A stretch of DNA of 64,000 nucleotides from Straminergon stramineum (lineage: Eukaryota; Streptophyta; Bryopsida; Hypnales; Calliergonaceae), in the NCBI GenBank assembly GCA_963920665.1, contig OY987263.1:23734547-23798546 (forward strand), written 5' to 3'. The translations under genes were made by a program, and so were the position numbers. The stretch's first letter is position 1. The number at the start of each line of letters is the position of its first letter. Positions 34,200-46,818 of the stretch are shown here, one piece after another. The notes beneath the pieces are model-generated. The model saw only the letters and a program-made list of their open reading frames with translations. It had not been told where the DNA came from and did no database searches.

Positions 34200-36845
34200 T
34201 TAGATGGGGAAGGATTTGGCCTCGGAGAAGGTCTTCGAGGTCGACTCATCTCGAATCCAGCCGTCATCCAAGACCGCCTGCTCCTCTGAGTCCTGTGTGA
34301 CATTGTTGGCACACAGCTTGATCTTCGGAATGGGTGCACTGCGGTAATGCAAAATGTGTGCCTTGTTGGCCGGGAGGTTCAGTCCGGTCTCGGGGATGGT
34401 CACCCAATGCACTCCCGCGGCGAAAGTCTGCAATAGGATAGTGCTCAAAGGATGTCAGTTCAATGAAAGCAACAAAATTTGTTGAATTCAAACTCTGCTG
34501 CCGTAGTGAAGTTATCAATTCAAAGAACATTGTTGAACTTGTTGGTCTGACAATTGTGAAAAACCCATTATGCCTACAGACAAAATTAAACAAGTGAATT
34601 CATCAACATTGTTTCTCTTGTACGTTCAACTTCCGTTGTCCATTCATCAAGGTCTAAAACAATCACTATTTCATATCTCATGATAACCCTAACTCGGACT
34701 CAAAAATAGACAGGTGAGGACGCACCTCTCGAGGATTGGCGACGAATTTTCGCCGGCCCAGAGGACCTATACAAAGCCACGGGTCGGGGATGGTGGTAGC
34801 GGGCGGCTTCACGCGGCACTCGGGGACAGGCCGACGCCACAACATGCGCTCCAAGGGCGCTTTCACTTCTCCAGGCTCAGAGCTACGACAGTCCTTTGTG
34901 TTGGCGTATATGCTCCCCAAGCTCACCCAAGGCTCCCTCTCATGGCGCGCCATGAATTCAGACAGCGTATCCGGAGCAGGAATCTATTAATAGATTGCCA
35001 CAGCAACAAGAACACAAACACAGTTCAAAATTCATTACTGGCTCGAACGCACATGCGGAAGTGGCAAATTGGGAGTAAAATTCCACCCTTGAGCTGCACT
35101 CCCATCTGGCCCTCTTCGGTGATGGCGCCGAACTGAAAATTTGAATCTCACCATGTTTTTCATCTCTTTGTTAACTTAACCGTGATAGAACGAGATCTAT
35201 CACCAAGGTACTTTGCCAGAACTGATCTAATTTTTGGACTAATAGGTGCATTCTTCATTCCTACAGTGATCTGGAAAGTATCTGCCATGTATCTGCCATT
35301 TTTTGACTGCAGCGTCCTTCGAGGATTAAGTAGCTAATTTTTCTTGTTGTATTTTTGAACATCATGGAACATCATGGAACCCTCAAAATTTCTACGAACA
35401 TACATAGTTGATTGGATAGAGAATTTATCAACCACATTCGCGAACAGGTTTGCAACTTGCTGATGTCAAAAAGTATTCGAACCTACGTAGAAAACCTAGC
35501 TTCAACAGACTGCATGCAAAACCCGCAAAACCCGACACACTTCGTGAGCAGGTTCCAGATCCGTCCCCACCTGCACGAACTCGTCGTAATCGATGAAGAA
35601 AACCCGCTGCGCCACGAATCTCGAGCGGTGTAGACAGTCATTGATGAGCAGCACTTGATGGTAATACCAAGTCGGGTAATCCGCAACAAGGTTGGGATCC
35701 AGAATATCAGTGACACTCAGCTTCCCCGCCTCCGTGAACCTCTGAAACGTCAGTCTGTCCGCTTCCTTCAGCCCTCCCAAGTTGTAGAAGAAGAAATGCG
35801 CGCTCCCATTCGCAAGAAAATGGTGATACGTCATCCAGTCCAGCACCCAGTCGGCTCGCACCGTCCCGTGCATGGGCGCGCCGCAAAACGCGTACTTGAA
35901 CGGCAGCTTCTCGGGTGGCGTGAAGACTAGCTCGAATTCCCCAGGACGCTCCTCCATCGCCACGACTGGCAAGTTCCGCTCCCACCGATCGTACCCAGTC
36001 GAGATTCTCAGCACGAGTAACCCACCTTTCCCATCCGCCCCGACTTCTGCCCCGAATGTGCAGTTGATGGTGGTCGGGCTGTAGGTTCCGCCGTTCTCGT
36101 CCGACTTCCAGTATATGTGATCGGGGGTGGTCTCCGCGATGGTTTCGTTAAGGAGGGAGTGCCACTCGCATGTGTGCACAATGCGGCCGCGGTCGTAAGC
36201 TCGCGCGACGTAGGACGTGATCCCCGCGACGAGAAACGTGCGGAGAGACTGACGGTACGCGCTGAACTTCACGAACGAGTAGTGAGGGAGGCTTGCGGGC
36301 TGGAAGACGCGCTGACGCTTCGCTTGACTCCTGTCCCACGACGGAGTATAATCTGTCGACGAAGAGGAAGAGCTCTCGAGAACATTATCAACATTTGCAG
36401 CATTGTCAGACGTGGGTGGAGAAGACACTACCACAACAGGAGATGATGGTCCCCGTGGTGATGGATCCTGCGGATAAGATGCAGCCCGAGGAGAAGGATC
36501 CCCAGAGGCCTGGAGCGTCTCTGTTTGATTTCCAGTGGACAATGCAGGCGTCATGCTGCTCGCATTTCTGCCGCCTGCGCCATCCTGAAGCGTCAAGCTG
36601 GAATCCGACACTTCTAGAAACTCTTCATTGACAAGATCCGTGAAATCTGAGTCCCCATTTGGCGGCGCTGCAGCCGAGGCCGGCTGGTAGGCGGCGCGAC
36701 CTCCCGACAAAACCTCCACGACATTGAATCCTTCGGTTCTGAGCGTCAGTCGGTTGAGCGCGATGGAGAGCGGAATGAGGATGACGACGGCCACCAACAA
36801 CGACACTATCACCTTGCGCACTGTGGAATCCTTCGTCGGCCTCAT
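34200..36845 (-). CDS. GT92 (DUF23) glycosyltransferase, galactan-synthase-like, Golgi type II protein
   Basis: Three exons on the minus strand: 36845-35571, 34983-34726, 34427-34200, all phase 0 with GT-AG borders, giving 586 residues. A short basic N-terminus (MRPTKDSTVRK) is followed by one membrane segment (about 12-30), a Ser/Pro-rich stem to about residue 200 and a GT92 domain. Within it are VFFIDYDEF (about 415-423), whose D-Y-D is the DXD-type metal and nucleotide-sugar site, HQVLLINDCLHR before it, and AAGVHWVTIPETG near the end. Plant GT92 members such as GALS1 add beta-1,4-galactose to pectic RGI side chains in the Golgi. That activity is only inferred here; overall architecture fits, but exon 2 departs from the usual sequence. 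Exon 1 joined directly to exon 2 gives DEFVQIPAPDTLSEF, matching the family pattern, and is preferred over adding the 41 bp exon-like piece at 35092-35132. Coding GC is far higher than the surroundings. Confidence 0.88.
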
Positions 36846-38711
36846 CGTTGCTGAGCTCCAGCACCGGGGGACACCAACGTTCAGTCAGTGCTCACAGGCT
36901 CACTATGCTCATAAGCTCACGATGCTTACATTGCATCCATGATCGATATTCACGGACAATTGAACATGAACAACTCCATGACTAGCTTGGGAAGGTGACC
37001 GGTTTCCTCTGAGAGTGGGGAAGGGCAGAATACGGGATCTGGAGAATGCGCAAGTACGGTAGAGGCTCTCTGTGTAAAAGTTAATCGTGTGGAGGTTGCG
37101 TTGCCGCCTTGCGAGCGTTGCAACTGGTTTGAAGAGCTGCAGTACATCCCTGCAGTGATGAATTTGGACTTTTGGAGAGGTTTATATTTAGCGGTAGCCC
37201 ACTAAAGTTGGCTACCACATCTGGTCAGGTGTTGGAAGTATCATTAAGGCTTCATTTGCAAGCGGTCGAATCACCGTACAAGTCTCCATGATTCCAGGTG
37301 GTTTTAATATTGGCTGTCAATCGAACCGGCTGTCAAATGAATGCTGCCCACTGGGTTTTTCTTATCATTTAGGAGAAGTTGACAGTTGTCTCTTCAATAT
37401 TCATGTGATACTTGGTGATATCTATATCAAAAGTAGGCCATACCTAGGTAAAATTTGATGGATAAAAATGAAAATTTTCTGTAAGAAAAGTAGCCAACAT
37501 TTTTTTGGCTATAGCCAAGTGGCGAATAATCGGGCAAGAAAGAAACACTGAGATTGCTTCCGGAACTGCCAGGCACTTTTCGGGGACTTGGCAGTGACGA
37601 ATATGCTATTAATGGGAGTTTTAGTATTAGGTGGTCGTGCTATGAATAGTCTCAAAGTAGAGATTGGACTATTGGAGAGGTTAGTAAGTGGGCAGAGCTA
37701 CAGTAGATGGCATGCCCCAGCTCTGAAGCGCTTCCGGGCTGTCCAACTCCATCTGCGCAGAGCTCTCGAACTTGCCGGGAGTTGCCATCTTCTCCGCCGT
37801 CTCTGGACCATAGAAAAGTCTGGAACTTATTTTACTTCCCGCCCTTCCTCACCTGTCATCCTCGCATGCTTATTTGTTGGTCTAAAGTTATCATGGTCTT
37901 TAGTTTTCTCCTCGGCCAAGATCATGAGACTTGGGGATCGGAGAGAGTTTGATGGCAATTTCGAAGGAAGAACGAAGGAAGAGTAGGAAGGAAATTTGGA
38001 CCTTGCATAGAGACGCAAGTATTTGGATGTTTCAGTCGGCTCATTTCTAGGAGCAGGATTCCATGATTTGCCACACGAGTGCATCTTGAGTATTGACTAA
38101 AAGGAAGACTGTGTATCCTAGCCTCCCGCCTGGGCTTCCTTGCCCCAACTTCATTCCGAGAAACGAAGATTTTTTCGCTCATGAACTTGAGTAACGTGTC
38201 TTAAATCCCTGCAAATAAATCAAAAATTGCTTGATGAATGAAGAACATGCTTGAATGATGACTTCTTCATGACTAAAAGCTCCTGCTGCAAGATCTATAT
38301 AATTATGTGGATTGTGGAAACATGCTAAATCCACAACCTTGTGAATGGAGTTACCACCCAAGTACGTACAAGCTGGAATTTGTAATAACAAACTTTGCAT
38401 TCAATTCAAGGCCCAGGAAACGAATCAATCCGCATCGCATTGAAATCATTCAACAATCAAACAGTCAGTTGTGTGAGAAGCAATCTTAGCTTCCTGGGGA
38501 CCAAGACGTGCAATTTCTTAGGCAGATGTGGCCATGTCGGGTTCAGGATTACCTGAGAATGAAATTGTCACCAAAACCCAAGCTAGACTGAACGCAGCCA
38601 GGTTTCCAAATGGCTTGTCAGAGTGCAACAACTGAATCTTTGTTCTGGTTTAATACTTTTCTGTTCTCTTGAGGAAGGATTTCAACAATGCTCTCCGGGC
38701 TTTGTATTCTA
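36846..38711. other. Upstream of GT92; small GC-rich island with a short start-like frame
   Basis: Holds the GT92 5' UTR and promoter; a TATA-like TAAATATAAACC lies on the minus strand near 37188. A second GC island at 37690-37830 has, on the minus strand at 37788, an ATG in good context (GAGAAGATGGC) opening a 35-codon frame that includes KFESSAQMELDSPEAL. No family was recognised and no following exon found. Further small frames to 38500 are not recognisable. Confidence 0.35.
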
Positions 38712-38899
38712 CACTGAATAGGGGTTTTAAGGGGACCCATACTAATTAATCAACATTTCACACAATACAAATATTTGTCTTTATTGTACATCAGTAGTTA
38801 TTGAAGTGTCCAAGGAATCTACATCATATTTCAAACATCTACAATTTTCTATACTAAGTCCCTTTAATTTTTTGGTCCTCTTAATACCCCTATTCAGTG
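38712..38899. mobile_element. 188 bp mariner-like MITE, copy 1
   Basis: Terminal inverted repeats: CACTGAATAGGGGTTTTAAG on the left, and CACTGAATAGGGGTATTAAG as the reverse complement of the right. Same length and order as 54717-54904. TA precedes the left end; the right flank reads AA, probably a mutated TA. No coding content. TA target and length suggest a Tc1/mariner-type MITE. Confidence 0.8.
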
Positions 38900-41000
38900 A
38901 AGCTAAACAACATATTGAAAAGCTCCTCCTAGGCTTGAGTTTTGTAAAATCCAAATTAGACAATATTGTTTGAATTTTCATTTGTATTTTTATGTTTTTT
39001 AATTTCTTTTAATTGAAATTTTAAAAAATTATGTTTTCCATTTTAACCTTCATTTATGGTAAAAATCTAAGATTAGTCTTATGTATATTATTATTTTTAT
39101 AATTTAATTTCTATCTTTAACTTTGAAAAATCAAAATAATTTGTTTTTTCCATCAAAATTTCTGAAAAATTGAATGATCAACAAAATACACATTTTTTCA
39201 CAAGTGAAAAAGATCAAATTATAAATATCAATTATATAGAGGATAAATTTAGTTGAATAATGAAATTTGATTTGACTAATGTTATTGCCAAGGGTGTATT
39301 GGGTTTAAAAATAACAAAACCAATTGAGAAATTTTGATAGTAATCTTCATTGCAACTTCTATACCTTGATAAATCCCAAATTAATTGGAAATTTTTGGGT
39401 GTATTTAATCATTTATTTTTACTTTATTGTACAAAAATTATGACAATGAATTTTTTTCAAGAAATCAAGTGAAATATTTCATAGTGATAAACAATTCATA
39501 GTGTCATGTAATAAAAATGTAAGATTGATATTTGAAACAATTCTAAAAGCAAAATTTAGTTGAAAAATGATATTTGATCATTTTGCAATGAATTTGGTCT
39601 TTTTAGGGTTTTAGTGGACCTTTGTAATGAGAATTACAATTGGTTGTTTGTAACAATAGAAGGGCCAATTTTGCATGTTCTTCAATTAATAACCGTAACT
39701 AAGTAGGTGGCTATTGTTGGCCCCCTTGTACTAATTGTCACACCAAATAAAAAGAACTCAGGTGCTAAAATTCCTATTCTTTTTATGTCCCCTCAAATTT
39801 TTTCTCGTATGTCTTAGAAAAATATAAAGATGGCGATAACTAAAAATTTGGTGAAGCATGGTATTTCTACATCCATCTATCTTTAAGAACCCCAAACACT
39901 TTTCAATTGTATTTGTGCACTTCTTCATCCATATTTTAAATAGAAATAGACATTTTTTAGCGAAAAAGACTACTTTTATTTAATAATGAAAAGCAGAAAT
40001 TCTATGTGAAATGGTACCGACAGCGTGAAACAAAGAAGATGAACCTAACTAACTGACAATCCTTGATTCAAATAGGAATTTGAAGTTTGAAAATTTGATC
40101 ATCTTATAGTAGATAATAGATTCTTGCGTTTTTCTCGAAGATGAAAAAATGTGTCAATTTTTTTATTTAATGTGCCCATTGCAAGGAGGCTTTGGTACTA
40201 ACCCAAAATTTTGGTTACTAAAGGTATAGGCTATTTACAATGTTGTGAAAGTGAGGTTGGTTTATTGCTTTAGATAGAGTATCGAAACATTTATTGGCTC
40301 AAATTCAAAGGGGAGTAGGTTTTGTATGAAGAATAGCTAGCTTGAAGAAGTTTGAGTAGTTACTTATAGTATAGGTGTTTGTTTATTTGCATATGTGAAT
40401 GGAAGTATTTTGTGGGGTTCAAATTAAATTTTCAAACAATTCAAAATGCTTTTAAAATTCATTAAAAAAATAGTCTTAAATATAACTAATGGAAAATACC
40501 ATGGCAATGTTCAATATATAATCTATTGCTCCAAATTCTTGGTTTTGATTTTCCCAAAGTTCATCGTAGGAGCTTTATATTTTTCATATTTTTAAATTTT
40601 TATTCTATAATCAATTATTGACCAAATAACTTTATGTGGAAATGGAGTTTTGTTAGATTGAAAATTTTCAAAACAAATTTAGAAGCAATCAAAGGTTTGA
40701 ATTGGACCAATGTCCAAAAAGAACCGGCGGCTAGTTCAAAGTTAGCTGGTGGAATTGGTCAAAAATCCGGTTGCAATTTGAAAACATTGGCTAAAAACCG
40801 GTGGAAAAAAAATGATTTTGAATGGGAAATAGAGAAAATAGATGGACTCTGTCCTTGAAAAAAACGGTTCAATTTGGGAATTGAAGGAAAATAGCTGATA
40901 AAACTCAAAAAACTTCTTCAACTCTGAATTGGACTGAGCTCATATCATTCCATTTATTTTTTGTTTTTGACTTCTAAAATACACCCTCCATGGACCCCCC
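38900..41000. other. Very AT-rich stretch, no gene seen
   Basis: Long AT-rich tract with no coding exon. The frame at 40634-40858 (containing KKNDFEWEIEK) is unrecognisable. No repeat boundary defined. Confidence 0.5.
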
Positions 41001-41220
41001 CTAAAAACCTCTAGCAAATTAGACATTGTATGTGTACCATGAAGTGTTTCATTTATTGATTTTGATTGTTGAACAAGTGATGTGGAATTGAAATTAGTCT
41101 ACATTCAATCAATTCCAAAAATTCCATATTCCTTGCTCAACAATCAACAAGCCAAATCAATAAATGGAGTGTTTTTAGTGGTACATGCACTATTTTCAAT
41201 TTGGAGGTTTTAGTAGGATG
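41001..41220. mobile_element. Palindromic MITE-like element, about 215 bp
   Basis: Left part CTAAAAACCTC, GTGTACCATGAAGTG and TTTATTGATTTTGATTGTTG pairs with the right part CAACAATCAACAAGCCAAAT, CAATAAATGGAGTG, GGTACATGCAC and GAGGTTTTAG. Pairing is imperfect, so the element is old. Exact ends and target duplication are not fixed. Confidence 0.6.
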
Positions 41221-41616
41221 GAAGAAGTATATTGCATCATATTGAATAATTCGTTCACAAGATGAAAAGGACTTGACAATGATGATTCCCACTGAAATCA
41301 ACAGTTCTCAATCACTAAAAGTGTTATTTTTAAAGATGAAATTGCAATTGCATTTTTTTCAAATTTTTTTATTACAACAATCACTTTTTTCTAGCTATGT
41401 TGGAGTTGATAATCATTAAAAATATTGCTGAAATCATCAAATTTGAGTGAACAAAATAAAAATGTGAGAATAAATTGATTTACATCCCAAAATGGCTCCA
41501 TGATAGATTAACTTTAGTAGCCACTCAATACCACCACAATCCATTCAAGCATAGTAGGGTCAAATGACCTTGTCATCATATTTCTTGAAGTAAGGAAAAT
41601 ATTGGTTCTTTGTAGG
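41221..41616. other. AT-rich spacer, nothing recognised
   Basis: No gene or defined repeat between the MITE and the target site of the left solo LTR. Confidence 0.5.
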
Positions 41617-41621
41617 GTCTA

Positions 41622-42730
41622 TGTCACGACCCTCATCACAAGGCGTGCCTGTGCCACCTTGGTGAGCATGGGGGACATTGGGGGTGACTCCCCAAGCTTT
41701 GCAAGAGATGAGGTGAGGGGGACTAGGAGTCCCGGGCGATCAGAGCGTGTTAGCGCTATGATACGGAAGAATTCGGGGGCGTGTGATACATGCTTGGAAA
41801 GGTCTTGAGAAGACGCTTCTAACCGTCTAAAGAACGCGTGATTTGGACTTGCGAGTCAAAAGTTATGGGCGTTCAAAGTTGGGGGTGTCCTGGTCGCGCC
41901 AAGACTGTCCCGAATCTTTGGAGGGCGATAACTTTGCGAGTACTTGTCCTCATGGAGCAAGTGAGTAGTCCATCAGCATTTACACGTCGCGTAGATGTCG
42001 AAAATGGGGTCGCATGTGCGATTTGGATCCCGGACCGCAAAGTTATGCCGGGTGAAAGTTCAGAAGTCCCAAACTAGCGCGAATCGGGAGAAACGAGGTG
42101 GTCTTCCAAAACCAAAGGGTGTTTGGGAGTCCCCCTTGACATACAAGGGGGGGGGGTCTGCCGAATCCCACAGAAAGTACTATAAGAGGGGTTGGTCTCC
42201 GTCCTCACTCCCTTTTGGAGCCTTGGTGAGTCCCGGTGACTCAAGGTTGATGGTGTGGGGTCACCACCATTCTAAGGCACCATGGGACACTTGGGTGTGT
42301 CTCGTGGCACCGGTTGGGTGGAGTCCCACTCCTTGCTAAGCTATGTGAAGTATCTCGAATGGTGAGTCCCGATTAGTGATGAAGTGGAAAGTAGCAAATA
42401 TATAAGGAGCCTAGTATAGAGTTGGGGTTACACTCAAAGGTGGTTAGGACCATGGTGAGTAGTGCCACCATGGGTTCTTACACAATAAGATGGAAGTTCC
42501 GCCCCATGTTACCAAGTAACATGCCTCAGTGTCATGATGGGTGTGTGTGTGTGCTAGTAATCCCGGTGACTAGGACTTAGCACAAAGAGTTGGAATTGGG
42601 GACTAACATTAGATGTGCGTGGCATGTGCAATGTTAGAAGAGCATGACCCTTGGTGCCACTAAAGTATCAAGTGTTTGAGAAGCATTGGAAGGGAACTTA
42701 AGGTGGTAAGTGTCACTAAGGGGCGCGACA
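41622..42730 (+). mobile_element. Solo LTR, left copy (1109 bp, 5 bp target duplication)
   Basis: Begins TGTCACGACCC and ends GGGGCGCGACA, the TG...CA form of a long terminal repeat. It is flanked by the perfect 5 bp duplication GTCTA (41617-41621 and 42731-42735). Homologous over its length, in opposite orientation, to 45534-46818. A TATA-like ACTATAAGAGGGG near 42179 marks the probable LTR promoter and gives the + orientation. No gag or pol sequence adjoins it, so the internal part was lost by LTR-LTR recombination. Much richer in GC than the flanks. The frames at 41602-41808 and 41995-42339 fall inside and are not conserved in the other copy. Confidence 0.9.
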
Positions 42731-42735
42731 GTCTA

Positions 42736-42835
42736 CCACTTAATGGAGGCATCAAGAATGGAATTTGTCATCTAGGTCCATGAGACTTAGATAGTTGAGC
42801 CATTTCCTACAGATGCTTCATTCTCACTAATCTTT
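42736..42835 (-). repeat. Single monomer of the 105 bp repeat
   Basis: On the minus strand it reads GGAAATGGCTCAACTATCTA, then GACCTAGATGACAAATTCCA, then TTCTTGATGCCTCCATTA, matching the units of the array at 11703-12115. It begins directly at the target duplication of the left solo LTR, so the LTR element appears to have inserted beside or into it. Confidence 0.65.
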
Positions 42836-45528
42836 CAAACAAGAGTTAACTTTCTTCTAACCACTCAAAAGAAATAATTTCATTTATTTAAAAAACATCG
42901 ATCATTTGTATAACTATAGAGTTCTAATGTGTTGACAAACATGGCATGTTAAATTGGGAACATGATTATGAGGAATTGAAATCAAAATGGTTATTAAAAA
43001 GAACAGCTCTAACCTTAAATCCTTGGGGAATTCCTTACACCAAGCTTGGTACTTGGCAAGTGAGTTTAGCAAATTCCATGGTTACAAATGATACAAGAAA
43101 GATACAAAAATGATTAAAATGATTAATAGATATAAAAGATACAAAATAATACTTAAAAATGCAAAAATTCATACTTTTCCCATATTTGAAAACACTAACT
43201 ATTGGATACCACATTTAAATCATGCAAGATAATTAGAAACTTGATATTTGGGAAATTTTGACATAAATGGAGATTGCAAACTAGAGTAATGTGATGATCA
43301 CGTACTCCACATTTAATCCCTAAAGGACCAAACAATCTTTTTGGATCACAACATTAATAGTATTTTCACTCATGCCAATAATGATTGTAGAATTATGAGT
43401 ATTTAGTGTAGAATTTTTCAAAGGATGGATAGTGAGGTATACCTTTTTGGAGCAATGATTTTCAAATCTTTTTTATTCATGAAAAAAATTATTATGATAA
43501 AAGTGGTTTTGCTTCTTTAATGGACAATATAGGCACAACAATTTTCAATGTTGCTAATGTAGGCCGGGACTTATGCAAATTGGGCAGGCCTTCCATGTGG
43601 TCCCAAGGCTAGTATAAAACGGGCCTAAAACTTTGGGATATTGCCCAAAGGTTGAGGGGTTGAGTTGAAGGCAGGGATCTAAGACCACTAGGAAACGGGT
43701 TCTTGTTCCTCTTTTGACTTGCTAGGACTTGACCCATCCTCATAAGTTGCCACATGGAAATAGATGGGTTGGGCGTTACACGAATAGACACGAGTCAAGC
43801 CAACTGAAGTGCAAAGTTTGGGGTAGGACTAGACTTTGAACACCTATAAAGTAACAACACGTAATTGTGACCCTACAAATTTTCTAAAATCAAACTCTAT
43901 AGATTCTTACCTAAAATGTAAACCCACTACTTTGAAAATTCATAGTTTATTCATACAATGTCTAAAAAATGCATTCTAAGAGAATCTAAAACTTTCTTTT
44001 GATTATCAATTAGATCCCACCAAAAGGTTCAATATAATAATAGGAACCTTGTTAAATTTCTTATTTGGACACATTTAGATTTCATTACCTTAAATGGATT
44101 CAATTTCACATGACATTCTAGAAGAGGTGCTTGCAAACTCTTGTATAAATAAAAAATGGATTTTTTTCATATACAATTTAGAACATAATATAGGTAGGAA
44201 GGTACAAAAATCTACAAAAAGAACGGTTGGACACTCATTTAGCACCATAAAATAATGATTTCTAGGATGAATGTCACACTTTTTTACTCCTAACTAGATT
44301 TGGCTTGCCACATCAAAAGTGGAAAAAGGTGACTTCTAACAACCTCTAACAAATGTTTTGCAAAAATGTATCTTGATTATTATATTTTTGACTAGGCCCC
44401 TTTGCTTTTCATGAATCAAGACTCCTTCCCTAAAACATCTTGATGATACAAGCTTGTCCATACATTGTGGGCCACTCGAATATGAATATATTCTTGTTCT
44501 TGTTACAATGTTTCTATAGAAGGATGACCCATGCCTTTCCATTGAAGAATATTGTGATCTAAACCAATAGAAGTGTTGGATACTCATTGAGCACCATAAA
44601 AGCTTTCAGTAATGAATATCAGATTTTTAGCTTTCAATAGTGGAAAGGGAAACTTCTCACAACTATTAAAGAATTTATGCAAAATTGTATCTTCATCTAA
44701 CTTACTGACTAAAGTCAAGAAGAAGTGAAAATCTTTGTAGGTGTACAATAGTGTTTTTTTTAGGCTTGACTCAAAACTTTTCCAACCTTTAGGACCTCAG
44801 ATAGGACCTCAACCTTTTGGGAGGAATCACAACAAGAACGGTGTGACCGTGAGACTCTATCTTAGGTAAACATTGACAATATTGATAGTGGGGGAAATTA
44901 AACAAAAAGAAATAGGATGAAAATTGATAAAAATTGATTTTATGGTAGGAGCAAGTATTGAAATTATTTACATTAGTTGATTGTAAGTTTTTGGTAAAAA
45001 ATTTGAAATAAAAATTAAAAAATGAATTTCATGGATACTATCAATTCCCCCATTCAATATGTTGTATTTATTTAAGTATGGTCATAGGGTTTGACTATGT
45101 GTGTGTTCTGACTAGTTCGAGGAGGGGTCTGACCAATCGGAGGTAGGGGTGTCCGACCAATTGGACCTCTTTGAATTTCCATTTTTCCATTTTTCCATTA
45201 TTCAATATTTTCCATTTTTTCCATTTTTCTATTTTTTTCATTAAATTTTATTTTTTTAGTTTGCTTGCATATCAAGTTACAAGCTAGAGTTTTCTAAAAT
45301 ATGTTAGGCTTGCATAGGTTAGGGTAGCATAGACTTACATAGGTTAGTCTTACTTACATAGTGTAGATTTACTTAGGTTAGAGTTATATAACTTAAACAT
45401 CTTACATTGTCTAGACTAGGTGAGGTTTTTTGCAATAAATCCAAAAGAGATTGAAATGCTAGTTTACTAAGTTAACCTCTAAATGTCCATATTTATCTCC
45501 AGAATTGACAATTTGAGAAAACCCATCA
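42836..45528. other. AT-rich interval between the two solo LTRs
   Basis: No reverse transcriptase, integrase, gag or other coding sequence. 43930-44060 is an R1-related block (CATAGTTTATTCATACAATG, then TTGATTATCAATTAGATCC). Degenerate CCATTTTT repeats lie at 45178-45232 and TTACATAGGTTAG-type repeats at 45297-45400. The interval is ordinary flanking DNA rather than the inside of one retrotransposon. Confidence 0.55.
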
Positions 45529-45533
45529 TAAAG

Positions 45534-46818
45534 TGTCGCGCCCCTTAGTGACACTTACCACTTTAAACTCACTTTTCAAGCACTTCACTTTAGTACCACC
45601 AAGGTTTACGCTCTCTTAACACTGCACATGCCACGCACCTACAATGTTAGGTTTCAACTCAAGTCACGGGGTTCCCCATTCCTCCGTAACTCTTAATCCT
45701 TTCCTTCCAACACTTAACTCCCACAAGACACCAGACATGTCATTTGATGACATGGGGTGGAACTTCCATTGATGTCAAAGCACTCGGTGAGGCACTACTC
45801 CCACCGGTGTTAATCGCCCTTGAATGGGATCCAACTCCCCACTAGGCCCAACCCAACTCATTTCGAGACTCACTAATCGGGACTCACCAAACGGGACTCA
45901 CACCATGGCCTAGTGTGGAGTGGGACACCACCCAACCGATATCAAGGAGTGCACAAGCACTCCACGGTAACACACAAGTGGTGGTGAGGCTCCAACACTA
46001 GCCTCACCACCTGGGGCCACTTACGCTCACCATGGCACCATCCAGGAGGGAGGAGAGAGACCATCCCTCCTCATAGTACTCTCTGCGGGATTCAACAGCC
46101 CCCTCCCCAATACTAGAGGTCACCGGAAACCTCCAAGATGCACCCCATCTTGGAAGACCACCCATTTCCAAGTGGTATCTCCAAACCGGACCCCTAAAAG
46201 ACTCCCGATCTTCCCATCGGGATAACTTTTATCTCCGAACTCCAAATCCCAAGTGCGAGCCCATTTTCGTGATCTAAATTTTTCGTAGATCACCGTGCAC
46301 TATTCACTTTCCCCAATATGACAAGTATTGAGGAAGTTATGGCCCTCCAAAGGTACGAGTCCCCTAGGAGGTGTAGTTCTCTGGGACTCCACCCTCTTTG
46401 GATGCCCATAACTTTTAGCTCATAGCTCATCTCTTCATGAGCCTTATCATTCTAGAAATCTTGTCTCCTTAGCTTTCCAATGATATGCGGCATGACCTAT
46501 TTGGCTCCAAGGAACCCTCCCAAACCTTGTTTCCCACGTCCCTATGCCTCGGGACGCGGCCACTTTGAGGAGCCATATCTTTTGACTCCCCACTCGGATT
46601 CTCACGTTCTTTGGACCCATGGACGCGTCTTCTCACAAGCTTTCCAAGCATGTGCGACACGCCTCCAAATTCATCCACATCAGAGCACTACATCGCTTTG
46701 ATCACTCAGGACCCCTAGTCCCCCTCACCTCATCTCTTGCAAGGCTTGGGGAGTCACCCCCAACGTCCCCCTTGCTCACCAAGGTGGCCAGGCATGCCTC
46801 TTGATGAGGGTCGTGACA
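45534..46818 (-). mobile_element. Solo LTR, right copy, inverted (1285 bp, 5 bp target duplication)
   Basis: On the minus strand it begins TGTCACGACCCTCATCA and ends TAAGGGGCGCGACA. It is flanked by the perfect duplication TAAAG (45529-45533 and 46819-46823). Same family as 41622-42730 but an independent insertion, since the target duplications differ. It shares with it AGGCATGCCTGGCCACCTTG-like, GGAAGTTCCACCCCATGT and GTGCGTGGCATGTGCA blocks. About 175 bp longer than the left copy. No internal retrotransposon region remains. Confidence 0.9.

Noticed and set aside
35092..35132. Possible extra exon of the GT92 gene (FGAITEEGQMGVQLKGG)
   Set aside because: Its acceptor fits phase 0, but its only good donor is in phase 1 and would shift the frame into exon 2. 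Direct joining of exon 1 to exon 2 fits the family.
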